A DNA stretch of 64,000 bases, from assembly GCA_965197005.1 (NCBI GenBank), contig OZ239982.1, forward strand, positions 1,736,001-1,800,000, read 5' to 3'. Position numbers and translations under genes: made by a program. The stretch comes from G965197005 sp965197005 (GTDB lineage Bacteria > Pseudomonadota > Gammaproteobacteria > Pseudomonadales > Oceanobacteraceae). The notes under the pieces were generated by a model that saw only the letters and a program-made list of their open reading frames with translations, searched no databases and had not been told where the DNA came from. Within the stretch, counting starts at the first letter, position 1; every line of letters begins with the position of its first letter. Below, one piece after another: positions 37,209-45,944 of this stretch.

Positions 37209-38486
37209 TTAAAGTTGATAATGCGTTCTTAGCCAACCTGCAAGTGCATCAAGAGCGACCAAAGTTTGCTCACCTGTTGCTAAATGTTTAAGGCTTACCT
37301 GTGAATTGTCCCATTCTTTCTGAGCCAAAATCAAAGCGAACTCTGCGCCGCTTTTATCGGCTTTTTTCATTTTAGATTTCATACTACCCCCACCGCAATG
37401 CGTATGCAGGTTAAGACCAGTAAACTCAGCACGCAGACGCTCTGCAAGTACAAAAAGTTCCGCCTGAGTTTGTTCCTCCCCTAACAAATAAAGGTGCGTA
37501 GCAACTGTATCTTCTGGCGCACCAACTGCCAACTCATTAAGCAGCAATACCAAACGCTCAATACCCATTGCAAAACCAAAGGCACTCCCATTTTTACCCC
37601 CCAACTGATTAATTAACTCATCATAACGACCACCAGCACAAACTGTACCCTGAGCGCCTAATTCATCAGTTATCCATTCAAATACAGTATGGCTATAATA
37701 ATCCAGCCCTCGTACTAGCTTAGGATTGACCGTATAAGCAATATTACAACGCTGCAAATATTCACATAATTGCTGAAAATGAGCTTGGCTTTCTGCGCTT
37801 AAAAACTCATTTAATTTAGGCGCATTTTCAACAATGGCCTGAGTACTGGCAACCTTACTATCCAAAATACGCAATGGATTAGTACTCAAACGACGCTGGC
37901 TATCAGCATCAAGCGACTCTTTGTAATCAGTCAAATAATCAACCAATGCCTGACGATAAACCGCACGTTCTGTCTTATCACCAAGACTGTTAATCTCTAA
38001 GCGAATATACTGCTGCAAACCTAACTCTTGCCATAAGCGTGCAGAAAGTAAAATCAGCTCTGCTTCAATATCAGAAGTCGCAATACCATAAGCCTCAACC
38101 CCCATTTGATAAAACTGGCGATAACGCCCTTTTTGTGGACGCTCATGGCGGAACATCGGTCCTAAATACCATAGCCGCTGGCTTTGATTATGTAATAACC
38201 CATGCTGAAGACAAGCTCGCACACAGCTTGCAGTTCCCTCTGGACGCAAACTTAACTCATCGCCATTTTTATCCGTAAAGCTATACATCTCTTTTTCAAC
38301 AATATCCGTAGCATCGCCTATAGAACGCTTAAACAAAGCACTAGACTCAACAACTGGCGTACGAATTTCTGTATAGCCATAGCGCTGCATCACCGTTTTT
38401 GCAGCCTTTTCAAAGCGTTGCCAAGGGGCAATCTCACTAGGTAATATATCGTTCATGCCACGAATGGCTTGTATGTTTTTACTCAT
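37209..38486 (-). CDS. hisS: Histidine--tRNA ligase
   Basis: A 425-residue class II synthetase. Motif 2 is in FRHERPQKGRYRQFYQMG, the histidine-A box is LVRGLDYYSHTVFEW, and motif 3 is GSAFGFAMGIERL. The C-terminal anticodon-binding domain covers about 330-425. ATG 38486 (MSKNIQAIRGMND) is preferred; the frame is open three codons further with a TTG. It lies 9 nt after ispG. Confidence 0.96.
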   Translation of the reverse strand: MSKNIQAIRGMNDILPSEIAPWQRFEKAAKTVMQRYGYTEIRTPVVESSALFKRSIGDATDIVEKEMYSFTDKNGDELSLRPEGTASCVRACLQHGLLHNQSQRLWYLGPMFRHERPQKGRYRQFYQMGVEAYGIATSDIEAELILLSARLWQELGLQQYIRLEINSLGDKTERAVYRQALVDYLTDYKESLDADSQRRLSTNPLRILDSKVASTQAIVENAPKLNEFLSAESQAHFQQLCEYLQRCNIAYTVNPKLVRGLDYYSHTVFEWITDELGAQGTVCAGGRYDELINQLGGKNGSAFGFAMGIERLVLLLNELAVGAPEDTVATHLYLLGEEQTQAELFVLAERLRAEFTGLNLHTHCGGGSMKSKMKKADKSGAEFALILAQKEWDNSQVSLKHLATGEQTLVALDALAGWLRTHYQL

Positions 38487-38495
38487 AATATTCAA

Positions 38496-39620
38496 TTATT
38501 CTGTAGCGTCCGTTACAATGGTATTTTTACGCAAAGCATCTTTTTCTTTAGCACACTTACGAATGCGTGCTTCTAAATCATCTATCAAACTATCGTTAGT
38601 CAATTTACCCACAGGCTTACCATCAACATACAGCAAATTAGGTGCGCCCCCTGTCAACCCTAAATCAACCTCTTTAGCCTCTCCAGGACCATTTACCACA
38701 CAACCGATTACCGCCACATCTAATGCAGTACGCACATCATCTAAGCGCATTTCTAAATCGTTCATGGTTTTAATAACATCAAAGTTTTGCCGAGAGCAGC
38801 TTGGACATGCAATAAAATTAATACCCCGACTTCTTAATTTTAAAGACTTCAGCATATCCCAACCCACCTTAACCTCTTGTACTGGCTCGGCTGCCAAAGA
38901 AACCCGAATAGTATCGCCTATACCTTCCCACAACAACAAACCCAAACCGATAGACGACTTAACTGTACCATTACGAAAACCGCCCGCCTCAGTAATACCC
39001 AAATGCAAAGGCTGCTCTATCTGAGTTGCAATTTGTTTATACGCAGCCACTGCCATAAAAATATTAGAGGCTTTCAGACTCAACTTAAAATCAGGGAAAT
39101 TTAATTTATCTAATATTTCCACATGGCGTAAAGCAGACTCAACCAAGGCTTCAGGTGTTGGCTCACCATACTTCTTTTGCAAATCTTTCTCTAACGAGCC
39201 AGCATTTACACCAATACGAATTGGAATATTATTATCACGTGCCGCATCAACCACCGCACGCACTCGGTCTTCGCGTCCAATATTACCAGGGTTAATACGC
39301 AAACAATCCACGCCTAAAGTCGCCACTTTTAAAGCAATGCGATAATCAAAGTGAATATCAGATACCAGCGGAACCGTCACCTGCTTACGAATTTCGCCAA
39401 ATGCCTCAGCCGCCTCCATACTAGGCACCGACACCCGTACGATATCAGCACCTGCCTCCTGCGCCTGTTGAATTTGCTTAACCGTAGCGGCAACATCACA
39501 GGTTTCCGTATTCGTCATTGTTTGAATAGCAATGGGCGCATCACCACCAACAGGGACTTTACCTACCCAAATTTTGCGACTTTTACGACGCTTAATTGGA
39601 TTAACAAATGCAGCACTCAT
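38496..39620 (-). CDS. ispG: (E)-4-hydroxy-3-methylbut-2-enyl-diphosphate synthase
   Basis: A 374-residue Fe-S enzyme of the MEP isoprenoid pathway converting MEcPP to HMBPP. The short two-domain form is present: a TIM barrel (KVPVGGDAPIAIQTMTNTET... LRINPGNIG) and a C-terminal Fe-S domain with cluster cysteines in FIACPSCSRQ and VIGCVVNGPGEA. Its start overlaps the pilW stop (ATGA, 39617-39620). Confidence 0.96.
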   Translation of the reverse strand: MSAAFVNPIKRRKSRKIWVGKVPVGGDAPIAIQTMTNTETCDVAATVKQIQQAQEAGADIVRVSVPSMEAAEAFGEIRKQVTVPLVSDIHFDYRIALKVATLGVDCLRINPGNIGREDRVRAVVDAARDNNIPIRIGVNAGSLEKDLQKKYGEPTPEALVESALRHVEILDKLNFPDFKLSLKASNIFMAVAAYKQIATQIEQPLHLGITEAGGFRNGTVKSSIGLGLLLWEGIGDTIRVSLAAEPVQEVKVGWDMLKSLKLRSRGINFIACPSCSRQNFDVIKTMNDLEMRLDDVRTALDVAVIGCVVNGPGEAKEVDLGLTGGAPNLLYVDGKPVGKLTNDSLIDDLEARIRKCAKEKDALRKNTIVTDATE

Positions 39621-40441
39621 AAATTAGACTCTGAGCTAAGAGTAGACTTCTTATACTGAGCATACTCAGGTGAAGCAGGAAATTTCATTTCTAATTCTCG
39701 CCCCCGTTCAATTTCTATTGACGGTTGTTTAAGTGCGTTTGCCAAACGAACACCCAACCACAAACTATGCGCCGTATGCTTACTTGCACCACTGGCAACC
39801 ATTTTATCTAAACGAAGAAAATACTTATTTGCCTCCGTATAATCCTCCATCTCAAACAATAATGTTGCCAGATTAACCAAAACAGTTGCATCATAAAGCG
39901 TTAACCGCAACGCACGACGATAATACATCACCGCCTTTTGATTTTCTTGCTGCTGGTATGCACTAATTGCCAAATCCTTAAACACCTGTGGACGATTAGT
40001 ATAAAAACGATCCTCACTAATCAACAACAACTGCTTATCCGCTTTCGCGTACTGTTTTTCTTGCATTAATAATATTGCAAAATGATGACGAGCCTCATTC
40101 AATTTAGAATCATATTTTATCGCACTTAAAAAACTTTCCTGAGCATACTCCAACTCGCCCACACTCTGCCATAAAAGCCCCATAGCATCATGGGCAGGTG
40201 CATATTCAGGACGAATATCCAAGGCCTTTTTAAGTTTTTCTCGCGCTCGCTGCGTACTCCCTTGACGCAAATAAGCAAGCCCCAACTTCGTATAATTTTC
40301 CGCCGCCTTTTCTGGCGAAGCCTTGTCAGAAAAACCACCTATAGTTGTTGTCACACAAGCCGTGACTGTATTAAGCAACACAAATATTAGCAAAAACCGA
40401 ATAGTATATTGGATAATTTGCCGTGATTGTCTAAACATCAT
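39617..40441 (-). CDS. pilW: Type IV pilus biogenesis/stability lipoprotein PilW (PilF)
   Basis: A 274-residue lipoprotein with the lipobox in LNTVTAC (Cys29), followed by about six TPR repeats (YTKLGLAYLRQGSTQRAREKL, ALDIRPEYAPAHDAMGLL). In Pseudomonas and relatives this pilotin helps assemble the PilQ secretin. The rlmN-pilW-ispG order supports the assignment. The RodZ gene often found between pilW and ispG is absent here. It is separated from rlmN by one base. Confidence 0.9.
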   Translation of the reverse strand: MMFRQSRQIIQYTIRFLLIFVLLNTVTACVTTTIGGFSDKASPEKAAENYTKLGLAYLRQGSTQRAREKLKKALDIRPEYAPAHDAMGLLWQSVGELEYAQESFLSAIKYDSKLNEARHHFAILLMQEKQYAKADKQLLLISEDRFYTNRPQVFKDLAISAYQQQENQKAVMYYRRALRLTLYDATVLVNLATLLFEMEDYTEANKYFLRLDKMVASGASKHTAHSLWLGVRLANALKQPSIEIERGRELEMKFPASPEYAQYKKSTLSSESNL

Positions 40442-40442
40442 C

Positions 40443-41585
40443 TTAGTTCATTGTCCGTACAGGATTTGTCTGGTTATCAAGTTCAATCGCCTTAATATAG
40501 CGCATACTGCGTTTGGTTCTATCTTGCACACGACCAACCAACTGTCCGCAAGCCGCATCAATATCATCACCACGAGTCGTGCGTATAGTAACAATAAATC
40601 CAGCATTAATCAGCTCATCACGAAAACGATACACCCGAGTATTACTAGGACGCTCATATCCCGAGTGCGGAAAAGGATTAAACGGAATTAAATTAATTTT
40701 ACAAGGCACATCATGCAACACTTTAGCCAGCTTCTGCGCCTGCTCAAGATCATCATTAACCTTATTAATTAGCGTATACTCAATGGTCGCCTTACGCCTA
40801 TCTGGTAACTTATCCAAATACCGCTTAGTTGCATCTAACAAACTCTGAATAGGATACTTTTTATTAATGGGCACCAACGTATTACGCAACTCATCAGTAG
40901 CAGCATGCAAAGACACCGCCAAAGACACATCACTGACCTGAGACAACTTATCCATCATCGGCACGACCCCAGAAGTACTTAACGTAACTCGTCTTTTTGA
41001 TAGCCCATACGCATTATCGTCCATCATTAATGCCATCGCATCAACCACATTATCAAAATTCAACAACGGCTCTCCCATGCCCATCATCACCACATTCGTA
41101 ATCGTCCGCTCGCGGCGCTGTCCCTGTGCAAAAAAGCTCATAAAAGCAACATACAACTGACCAATAATCTCAGCAACACTCAAATCACGATTAAAACCCT
41201 GCTTACCCGTAGAACAAAAACTGCAATCTAAAGCACAGCCAATTTGCGAACTCACACAAAGCGTACCTCGGTCTTTTTCAGGGATTAATACCGTCTCTAC
41301 CGCACTACCTCCCGGCATTTGCATAACCCATTTCTGCGTACCGTCTTTAGAAACTTTATGGTACACCACCTCAGGCAAACTCACCTCAGCCGTTTGTTTA
41401 AGTTTCTCCCGCAGAGGCTTACTCATATTGCTCATTTTATCAAAATCAGACTCACCCATTTGATGAATCCATTTAAGCATTTGCTGAGCACGAAAAGGTT
41501 TTTCGCCAATACTGACAAAAAATGCTTTGAGTTTCTCAGGCGACAAACCCAGCAAATTAACCTTTTCTACGCCAGTGCTCATCAT
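40443..41585 (-). CDS. rlmN: Dual-specificity 23S rRNA/tRNA adenine-C2 methyltransferase
   Basis: A 380-residue radical SAM enzyme methylating A2503 of 23S rRNA and A37 of some tRNAs. The cluster motif CALDCSFC supplies Cys117, Cys121 and Cys124. MMGMGEPLLN and VSLHA are family segments, and the methyl-carrying cysteine lies in AACGQL near residue 354. The second Met may be the start. It begins 3 nt after the ndk stop. Confidence 0.95.
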   Translation of the reverse strand: MMSTGVEKVNLLGLSPEKLKAFFVSIGEKPFRAQQMLKWIHQMGESDFDKMSNMSKPLREKLKQTAEVSLPEVVYHKVSKDGTQKWVMQMPGGSAVETVLIPEKDRGTLCVSSQIGCALDCSFCSTGKQGFNRDLSVAEIIGQLYVAFMSFFAQGQRRERTITNVVMMGMGEPLLNFDNVVDAMALMMDDNAYGLSKRRVTLSTSGVVPMMDKLSQVSDVSLAVSLHAATDELRNTLVPINKKYPIQSLLDATKRYLDKLPDRRKATIEYTLINKVNDDLEQAQKLAKVLHDVPCKINLIPFNPFPHSGYERPSNTRVYRFRDELINAGFIVTIRTTRGDDIDAACGQLVGRVQDRTKRSMRYIKAIELDNQTNPVRTMN

Positions 41586-41588
41586 TAA

Positions 41589-42011
41589 TTAAGCACAAAT
41601 TTCATCAGCATTAAAAAAATAGCCAATCTCACGCTCAGCAGAAGCAGCAGAATCCGAACCATGTACCGCATTTGCATCAATACTTTCAGCAAAATCTGCA
41701 CGAATAGTACCAGCAGAGGCCTCTTTAGGATTGGTTGCCCCCATCAGCTCACGATTTTTAGCAATCGCATTTTCTCCTGACAGCACCTGCACAACAACAG
41801 GGCCAGACGTCATAAAACTCACCAAATCATTAAAAAAAGGACGCTCCTTATGCTCAGCATAAAAACCCCCTGCCTTGGCATCATCTAAATGCAACATCTT
41901 AGCGGCCACCACTTTAAGACCCGCCTTCTCAAAACGAGCAATAATCTCGCCGATTGCATTTTTTTGAACCGCATCAGGTTTAATAATTGAAAGAGTTTGC
42001 TCTAAAGCCAT
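41589..42011 (-). CDS. ndk: Nucleoside diphosphate kinase
   Basis: A 140-residue enzyme that transfers phosphate between nucleoside tri- and diphosphates through a phosphohistidine. The active-site segment is NAVHGSDSAASAEREIGYFF, with the catalytic His in AVHGSD. ATG 42011 (MALEQTLSIIKPDAVQKN) is preferred to the long frame to 42116: it has AGGAAAA upstream and starts at the universal family N-terminus. First gene of the ndk-rlmN-pilW-ispG-hisS-yfgM-bamB-der run, all tightly spaced. Confidence 0.96.
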   Translation of the reverse strand: MALEQTLSIIKPDAVQKNAIGEIIARFEKAGLKVVAAKMLHLDDAKAGGFYAEHKERPFFNDLVSFMTSGPVVVQVLSGENAIAKNRELMGATNPKEASAGTIRADFAESIDANAVHGSDSAASAEREIGYFFNADEICA

Positions 42012-42254
42012 GATAATTTTCCTATATAAATGATTAAATTTTAAAAGCGCACGATTATACGCATATTTCACCCAAATAACTAAGCTAATCTTAGTAAAGT
42101 TACATAAATAACGCATAGAAGTTACCGTTTATTTATCATAACAACAAAAAAGTCCACTTAATTAAGCAACGCCGATTAACTTTAACTCCAACATGAATTA
42201 AGCTAGAGCTAACCAATTTTAAATTCTCAAACCGCATCATTACAAGGAAAAATA

Positions 42255-43613
42255 ATGACTCAGCTACCCTGTTTTAAAGCCTACGACGTACGTGGACGCA
42301 TTCCCAATGAACTCAATACAGACATTGCCTACCGCATTGGTCGTGCCTACGGCGTATTTATTCAACCCCAAAAAGTCGTCGTCGGTTACGACATTCGCCT
42401 CACCAGCAAAGAACTCGCCCAAGCACTCAAACAAGGACTACAAGACCAAGGCGTAAACGTCATAGACATTGGACAATGTGGCACCGAAGAAGTCTACTTT
42501 GCCACCTCTCACTTACAACTTGACGGCGGTATCTGCGTTACTGCCAGCCACAACCCAAAAGACTACAACGGAATGAAATTTGTACGCCAACAATCACGAC
42601 CAATCAGCGCAGACACAGGACTAAAAGACATTGAAAAACTCGTCATTAACAACCAATTTCCAAACCCCAAACAAAAAGGCACAACCACCTGCATAAACAA
42701 CCGCCCAAAATACATTCAGCACCTACTAAGCTACATCAACAAAGACAACCTCAAGCCACTTAAAGTAATCTGCAACGCAGGCAATGGCGGAGCGGGTATG
42801 ATTATTGACGACATCGAACACAACCTACCCATCCAATTTTTAAAAATACAGCACAACCCAGATGGCAACTTTCCAAATGGCGTACCCAACCCACTACTAG
42901 AAGAAAACCGCACCCCCACCTGTGAAGCCATCAAAGCACAACAAGCAGACTTAGGCATAGCATGGGACGGAGATTTTGATCGCTGCTTTTTCTTTGACGA
43001 AAACGCACGCTTTATTGAAGGTTACTACATAGTCGGTCTACTGGCAGAAGCCTTTTTACGCAAAGAAAGCAATGCCCACATCGTACATGACCCACGCCTT
43101 ACATGGAACACCGAAGAAATAGTTCAACAAGCAGGCGGCACAACCGTAGAAAGCAAATCAGGGCACGCCTTTATGAAACAAATCATGCGAGAACACAACT
43201 GCATTTATGGTGGCGAAATGAGCGCACACCACTACTTCCGAGACTTTGCCTTCTGTGACAGCGGCATGATACCTTGGCTACTTGTCATCGAACTCATCAG
43301 TCAAAGTGGCAAACCCCTATCCGTTCTAGTAAATGAACGCATGCGCCGTTATCCCTGTAGCGGAGAAATCAATCTCAACCTAAGCACCCCAGCACAAGAA
43401 ATACTAACCGCCACCAAAGAAAAATACGCACAAAATGCACTTAAAATAAATCAACTAGACGGCCTAGGCATTGATTTTAAAGACTGGCGTTTTAACCTAA
43501 GAGCCTCCAATACAGAACCTGTCGTACGTCTGAACGTAGAAAGCAGAGAAGACACCCCGCTTATGCAACAAAAACGTGACGAACTACTAGAGTTTCTACA
43601 GCAATTTGCCTAA
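42255..43613 (+). CDS. manB: Phosphomannomutase (ManB/CpsG type)
   Basis: A 452-residue alpha-D-phosphohexomutase. FKAYDVRGRIP opens domain 1, the phosphoserine lies in TASHNPKDYNGMK (Ser98), the Mg loop is DGDFDRC (about 236-242), the sugar-binding loop is GGEMSAHHY, and the phosphate loop is RASNTEPVVRLNVE. ASHNPKDYNGMK and GEMSAHHYF are typical of CpsG/ManB, which makes mannose 1-phosphate for GDP-mannose and exopolysaccharide. AAGGAAA precedes the ATG. The plus strand is very C- and A-rich across this gene. No other sugar-nucleotide genes adjoin. Confidence 0.92.
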   Translation: MTQLPCFKAYDVRGRIPNELNTDIAYRIGRAYGVFIQPQKVVVGYDIRLTSKELAQALKQGLQDQGVNVIDIGQCGTEEVYFATSHLQLDGGICVTASHNPKDYNGMKFVRQQSRPISADTGLKDIEKLVINNQFPNPKQKGTTTCINNRPKYIQHLLSYINKDNLKPLKVICNAGNGGAGMIIDDIEHNLPIQFLKIQHNPDGNFPNGVPNPLLEENRTPTCEAIKAQQADLGIAWDGDFDRCFFFDENARFIEGYYIVGLLAEAFLRKESNAHIVHDPRLTWNTEEIVQQAGGTTVESKSGHAFMKQIMREHNCIYGGEMSAHHYFRDFAFCDSGMIPWLLVIELISQSGKPLSVLVNERMRRYPCSGEINLNLSTPAQEILTATKEKYAQNALKINQLDGLGIDFKDWRFNLRASNTEPVVRLNVESREDTPLMQQKRDELLEFLQQFA

Positions 43614-43617
43614 CACA

Positions 43618-44121
43618 CTAAGGCTTAGTTGCCTCTTTAACAGCCAACTGATGAGATTGCAAACTACTAATCTCATCAGTTATATGTGCCTCTTGCCCAG
43701 TAATCAAAGCAGGGCTCACCGGTTTTTTATTATCCAAAAGCATAATTTTACACACAGAAATACCCGTTAACTTACCCTTTACCCTAAACTCATGGCGCAT
43801 AAAAAAATACTTCAAATCCCAACCAATCAACTGACTACTAATGGTAAATCGAGAAAAAGGCAACATCGGTTTTAAATACATAATTTCCTGTGTCGCCATT
43901 AACCACGCCCCTTTTTTAACCCCTGTTTGCATTTTTACCCACTGTGTAATATTCAGCTCAACAAAGCTCAAAAAACGGTAATTAGGCAAATGATCTCGCC
44001 AGCCTAAATCATGCAACAAAATGCGATAACTACGCACCACCGCATCACCTACAGCCGCAGGCTTAACAAAGCCCGTATAAATTTGTAACAACAAAAACCA
44101 AAAACGCAACAACATATTCAT
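43618..44121 (-). CDS. Hotdog-fold thioesterase-like protein
   Basis: A 167-residue protein resembling 4HBT-type acyl-CoA thioesterase-like proteins of the THEM6 class: LLHDLGWRDHLPNYRFLSFVELNITQWVKMQTG, then FSRFTISSQLIGWDLKYFFMRHEF. The N-terminus is hydrophobic and may associate with the membrane. The catalytic Asp of true 4HBT enzymes cannot be assigned. It is convergent with manB and upstream of the repeat region. Confidence 0.6.
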   Translation of the reverse strand: MNMLLRFWFLLLQIYTGFVKPAAVGDAVVRSYRILLHDLGWRDHLPNYRFLSFVELNITQWVKMQTGVKKGAWLMATQEIMYLKPMLPFSRFTISSQLIGWDLKYFFMRHEFRVKGKLTGISVCKIMLLDNKKPVSPALITGQEAHITDEISSLQSHQLAVKEATKP

Positions 44122-44244
44122 AGAAATAATCTCAACTTATTAATGCAAGAGATTGATTATATACCAATAAAAAATATAAATCAGGGGATCAGGGGATCAG
44201 GGGATCAGAGGACAGAGGACAGAGGACAGAGGTCAGAGGTTTTA

Positions 44245-44273
44245 CCCAGCCCCATGCTCTGCATGGTGCTGGG
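44245..44273. repeat. 29-bp palindromic unit, copy 1
   Basis: An inverted repeat beginning CCCAGCCCCATG and ending CATGGTGCTGGG around a TCTG centre. Other copies, in the opposite orientation: 45058-45086, 45119-45147 and a truncated one at 45859-45885. All are embedded in heptad arrays. Confidence 0.75.
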
Positions 44274-44580
44274 CTGAGGGCTGAGGACTGAGGACTGAGG
44301 ACTGAGGACTGAGGACTGAGGACAGAGGACAGAGGACTGAGGACTGAGGACTGAGGACTGAGGACTGAGGACTGAGGACTGAGGACTGAGGACTGAGGAC
44401 TGAGGACTGAGGACTGAGGACTGAGGACTGAGGACTGAGGACTGAGGACAGAGGACTGAGGACTGAGGACTGAGGACTGAGGACTGAGGACAGAGGACAG
44501 AGGACTGAAACCTGAAACCTGAAACCTGAAACCTGAACCCTGAACCCTGAACCCTGAACCCTGAACCCTGAACCCTGAAC

Positions 44581-44752
44581 CCTGAACCCTGATAACTCGC
44601 CGCATGATGCTAGGCTGAGAACTGAGTCCAGTCTTCTGAACCCGTAAGCCTGTCATTATGGTATAGACTTATTCAATATTTTTTTATGCTGTTTCAATGT
44701 ACTAGTACATTGGTATTTTTTTGCGGAATAATGTGGCTGCTGGGCTGAGGAC
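44581..44752 (+). repeat. 172-bp duplicated unit with 18-bp palindrome, copy A
   Basis: Copy A (44581-44752) and copy B (44772-44943) are near-identical, offset by 191 bp. Each contains the perfect palindrome CAATGTACTAGTACATTG followed by a T run and TTGCGGAATAATGTGGCTG. A third, partial copy of the palindrome section is at 47323-47372, with small changes. Confidence 0.85.
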
Positions 44753-44771
44753 TGAGGACTGAAACCTGAAC

Positions 44772-44943
44772 CCTGAACCCTGATAACTCGCCGCATGATG
44801 CTAGGCTGAGAACTGAGTCCAGTCTTCTGAACCCGTAAGCCTGTCATTATGGTATAGACTTATTCAATATTTTTTTATGCTGTTTCAATGTACTAGTACA
44901 TTGGTATTTTTTTGCGGAATAATGTGGCTGCTGGGCTGAGGAC
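44772..44943 (+). repeat. 172-bp duplicated unit, copy B
   Basis: Second copy of the unit at 44581-44752, including the CAATGTACTAGTACATTG palindrome. It is flanked on both sides by heptad repeats. Confidence 0.85.
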
Positions 44944-45216
44944 AGAGGACTGAACCCTGTCCTCTGTCCTCTGTCCTCTGTCCTCTGTCCTCTGTCCTCT
45001 GTCCTCTGTCCTCTGACCTCTGACCTCTGACCTCTGACCTCTGACCTCTGACCTCTGCCCAGCACCATGCAGAGCATGGGGCTGGGTAAAACCTCTGACC
45101 TCTGACCTCTGACCTCTGCCCAGCACCATGCAGAGCATGGGGCTGGGTAAAACCTCTGTCCTCTGTCCTCTGTCCTCTGTCCTCTGTCCTCTGTCCTCTG
45201 ACCCCTGACCCCTGAC

Positions 45217-45759
45217 TCACTGTTTCCTGATTCGGACTAACCGCACACGACCCCCACTGTCCTTATTAATGCCGGTGACGGAGCCTCTGACAAAGTACAC
45301 CACCCACGCACCGCTATTGCCGTCCGCATAGGGGGAAGAAGACCAATAATAATCTGAGATGGTATTAGGGAAGATAGCCAAATTAATTGCAGGATTGATG
45401 CAAGCCAGCTCCACAATACTTCTTAACTCTATGATATTAGGCAAACGCCAGTCGCTATATCCTGCAAAGGTTGCGCTATTGACAGTATCGGCAGCCTCTA
45501 ACGCCTGTTTCCAATTTTTCTTAGCCGCTGTGTCTGTTGCACAATCAGCACCCGATAACCCCTCAGAGCACTTTTTCCACATTAACCCCGTGGTCTTATG
45601 GGTAACGGTGCCATCTTGGTTATCTATAAAATCAGAGCTGGGCGTTGTTTCTGGAATTTTATCTTTTTCACAAATTTGGACTGCAAATGCCGTATGCGTG
45701 CCAAGACCTAGGCTGACAGCAATAGCGATGTTTATATAGTTTTTGATCAATTTGTTCAT
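45217..45759 (-). CDS. Secreted DUF1566 (Lcl C-terminal-like) protein A
   Basis: 180 residues from ATG 45759, preceded by AGGAAAG; the longer frame to 45933 is repeat-derived. A Sec signal peptide ends near HTAFA. The mature protein is a single DUF1566 domain: TGLMWKKCSEG, GYSDWRLPNIIELRSIVE, then YYWSSSPYADGNSGAWVVYF and VRLVRIRKQ at the end. DUF1566 domains adopt a C-type-lectin-like fold and occur in Legionella collagen-like adhesins and in variable proteins of retroelements. Residues 139-177 align without gaps with protein B and differ only by replacement substitutions. The stop codon lies in heptad-like sequence. Confidence 0.8.
   Translation of the reverse strand: MNKLIKNYINIAIAVSLGLGTHTAFAVQICEKDKIPETTPSSDFIDNQDGTVTHKTTGLMWKKCSEGLSGADCATDTAAKKNWKQALEAADTVNSATFAGYSDWRLPNIIELRSIVELACINPAINLAIFPNTISDYYWSSSPYADGNSGAWVVYFVRGSVTGINKDSGGRVRLVRIRKQ
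45232..45348 (-). other. Candidate variable region of protein A (39 codons)
   Basis: Aligned without gaps to 45945-46061. Eighteen of 39 codons differ, all changing the residue; 21 are identical to the base. The 3' end (CGTGTGCGGTTAGTCCGA) is invariant and G+C-richer, as expected for an initiation-of-mutagenic-homology end. Confidence 0.6.
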
Positions 45760-45858
45760 ATTACTTTCCTTTATAAAGTTAAATAGATGACTGATGTTAT
45801 TTGTCCATACAGAGCAGGGGAAATCCTCTGTCTCCTGATACCTGATCCCTGATCCCTG

Positions 45859-45929
45859 CCCAGCACCATGCAGAGCATGGGGCTGTCCTCTGTCCTCTGT
45901 CCTCTGTCCTCTGTCCTCTGATACCTGAC
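45859..45929. repeat. Heptad repeats and truncated palindromic unit between proteins A and B
   Basis: A truncated copy of the 29-bp unit (45859-45885) is followed by CTGTCCT copies and related words reaching the stop codon of protein B at 45930. Confidence 0.8.
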
Positions 45930-45944
45930 TCACTGACTCCTGAC

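Larger units (their letters stand above)
44182..45215. repeat. Heptanucleotide repeat region with embedded duplicated units
   Basis: About 1 kb of mainly 7-base tandem repeats. It starts with GGGGATCA (8-mer) copies at 44182-44205, then GAGGACA, and a long run of CTGAGGA (about 44275-44508), CTGAAAC and CTGAACC (to about 44592). After a 172-bp unit present twice come CTGTCCT (about 44955-45013), CTGACCT (to about 45057), and more of both to 45215. CTGTCCT arrays are the reverse complement of AGGACAG arrays at the left, so the region could fold on itself. Open frames here are repeat artefacts. Confidence 0.9.

Noticed and set aside
44275..44510. CRISPR array
   Set aside because: Repeats are 7 bp and directly tandem, without unique spacers, and no cas genes are present.
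44189..45220. Several overlapping minus-strand open frames (62-155 codons) with VLSPQSS- or RGQRTED-type repeats
   Set aside because: Their peptides are translations of the heptad arrays in successive frames; codon content is that of the repeats, and no conserved domain or fitting start site is present.
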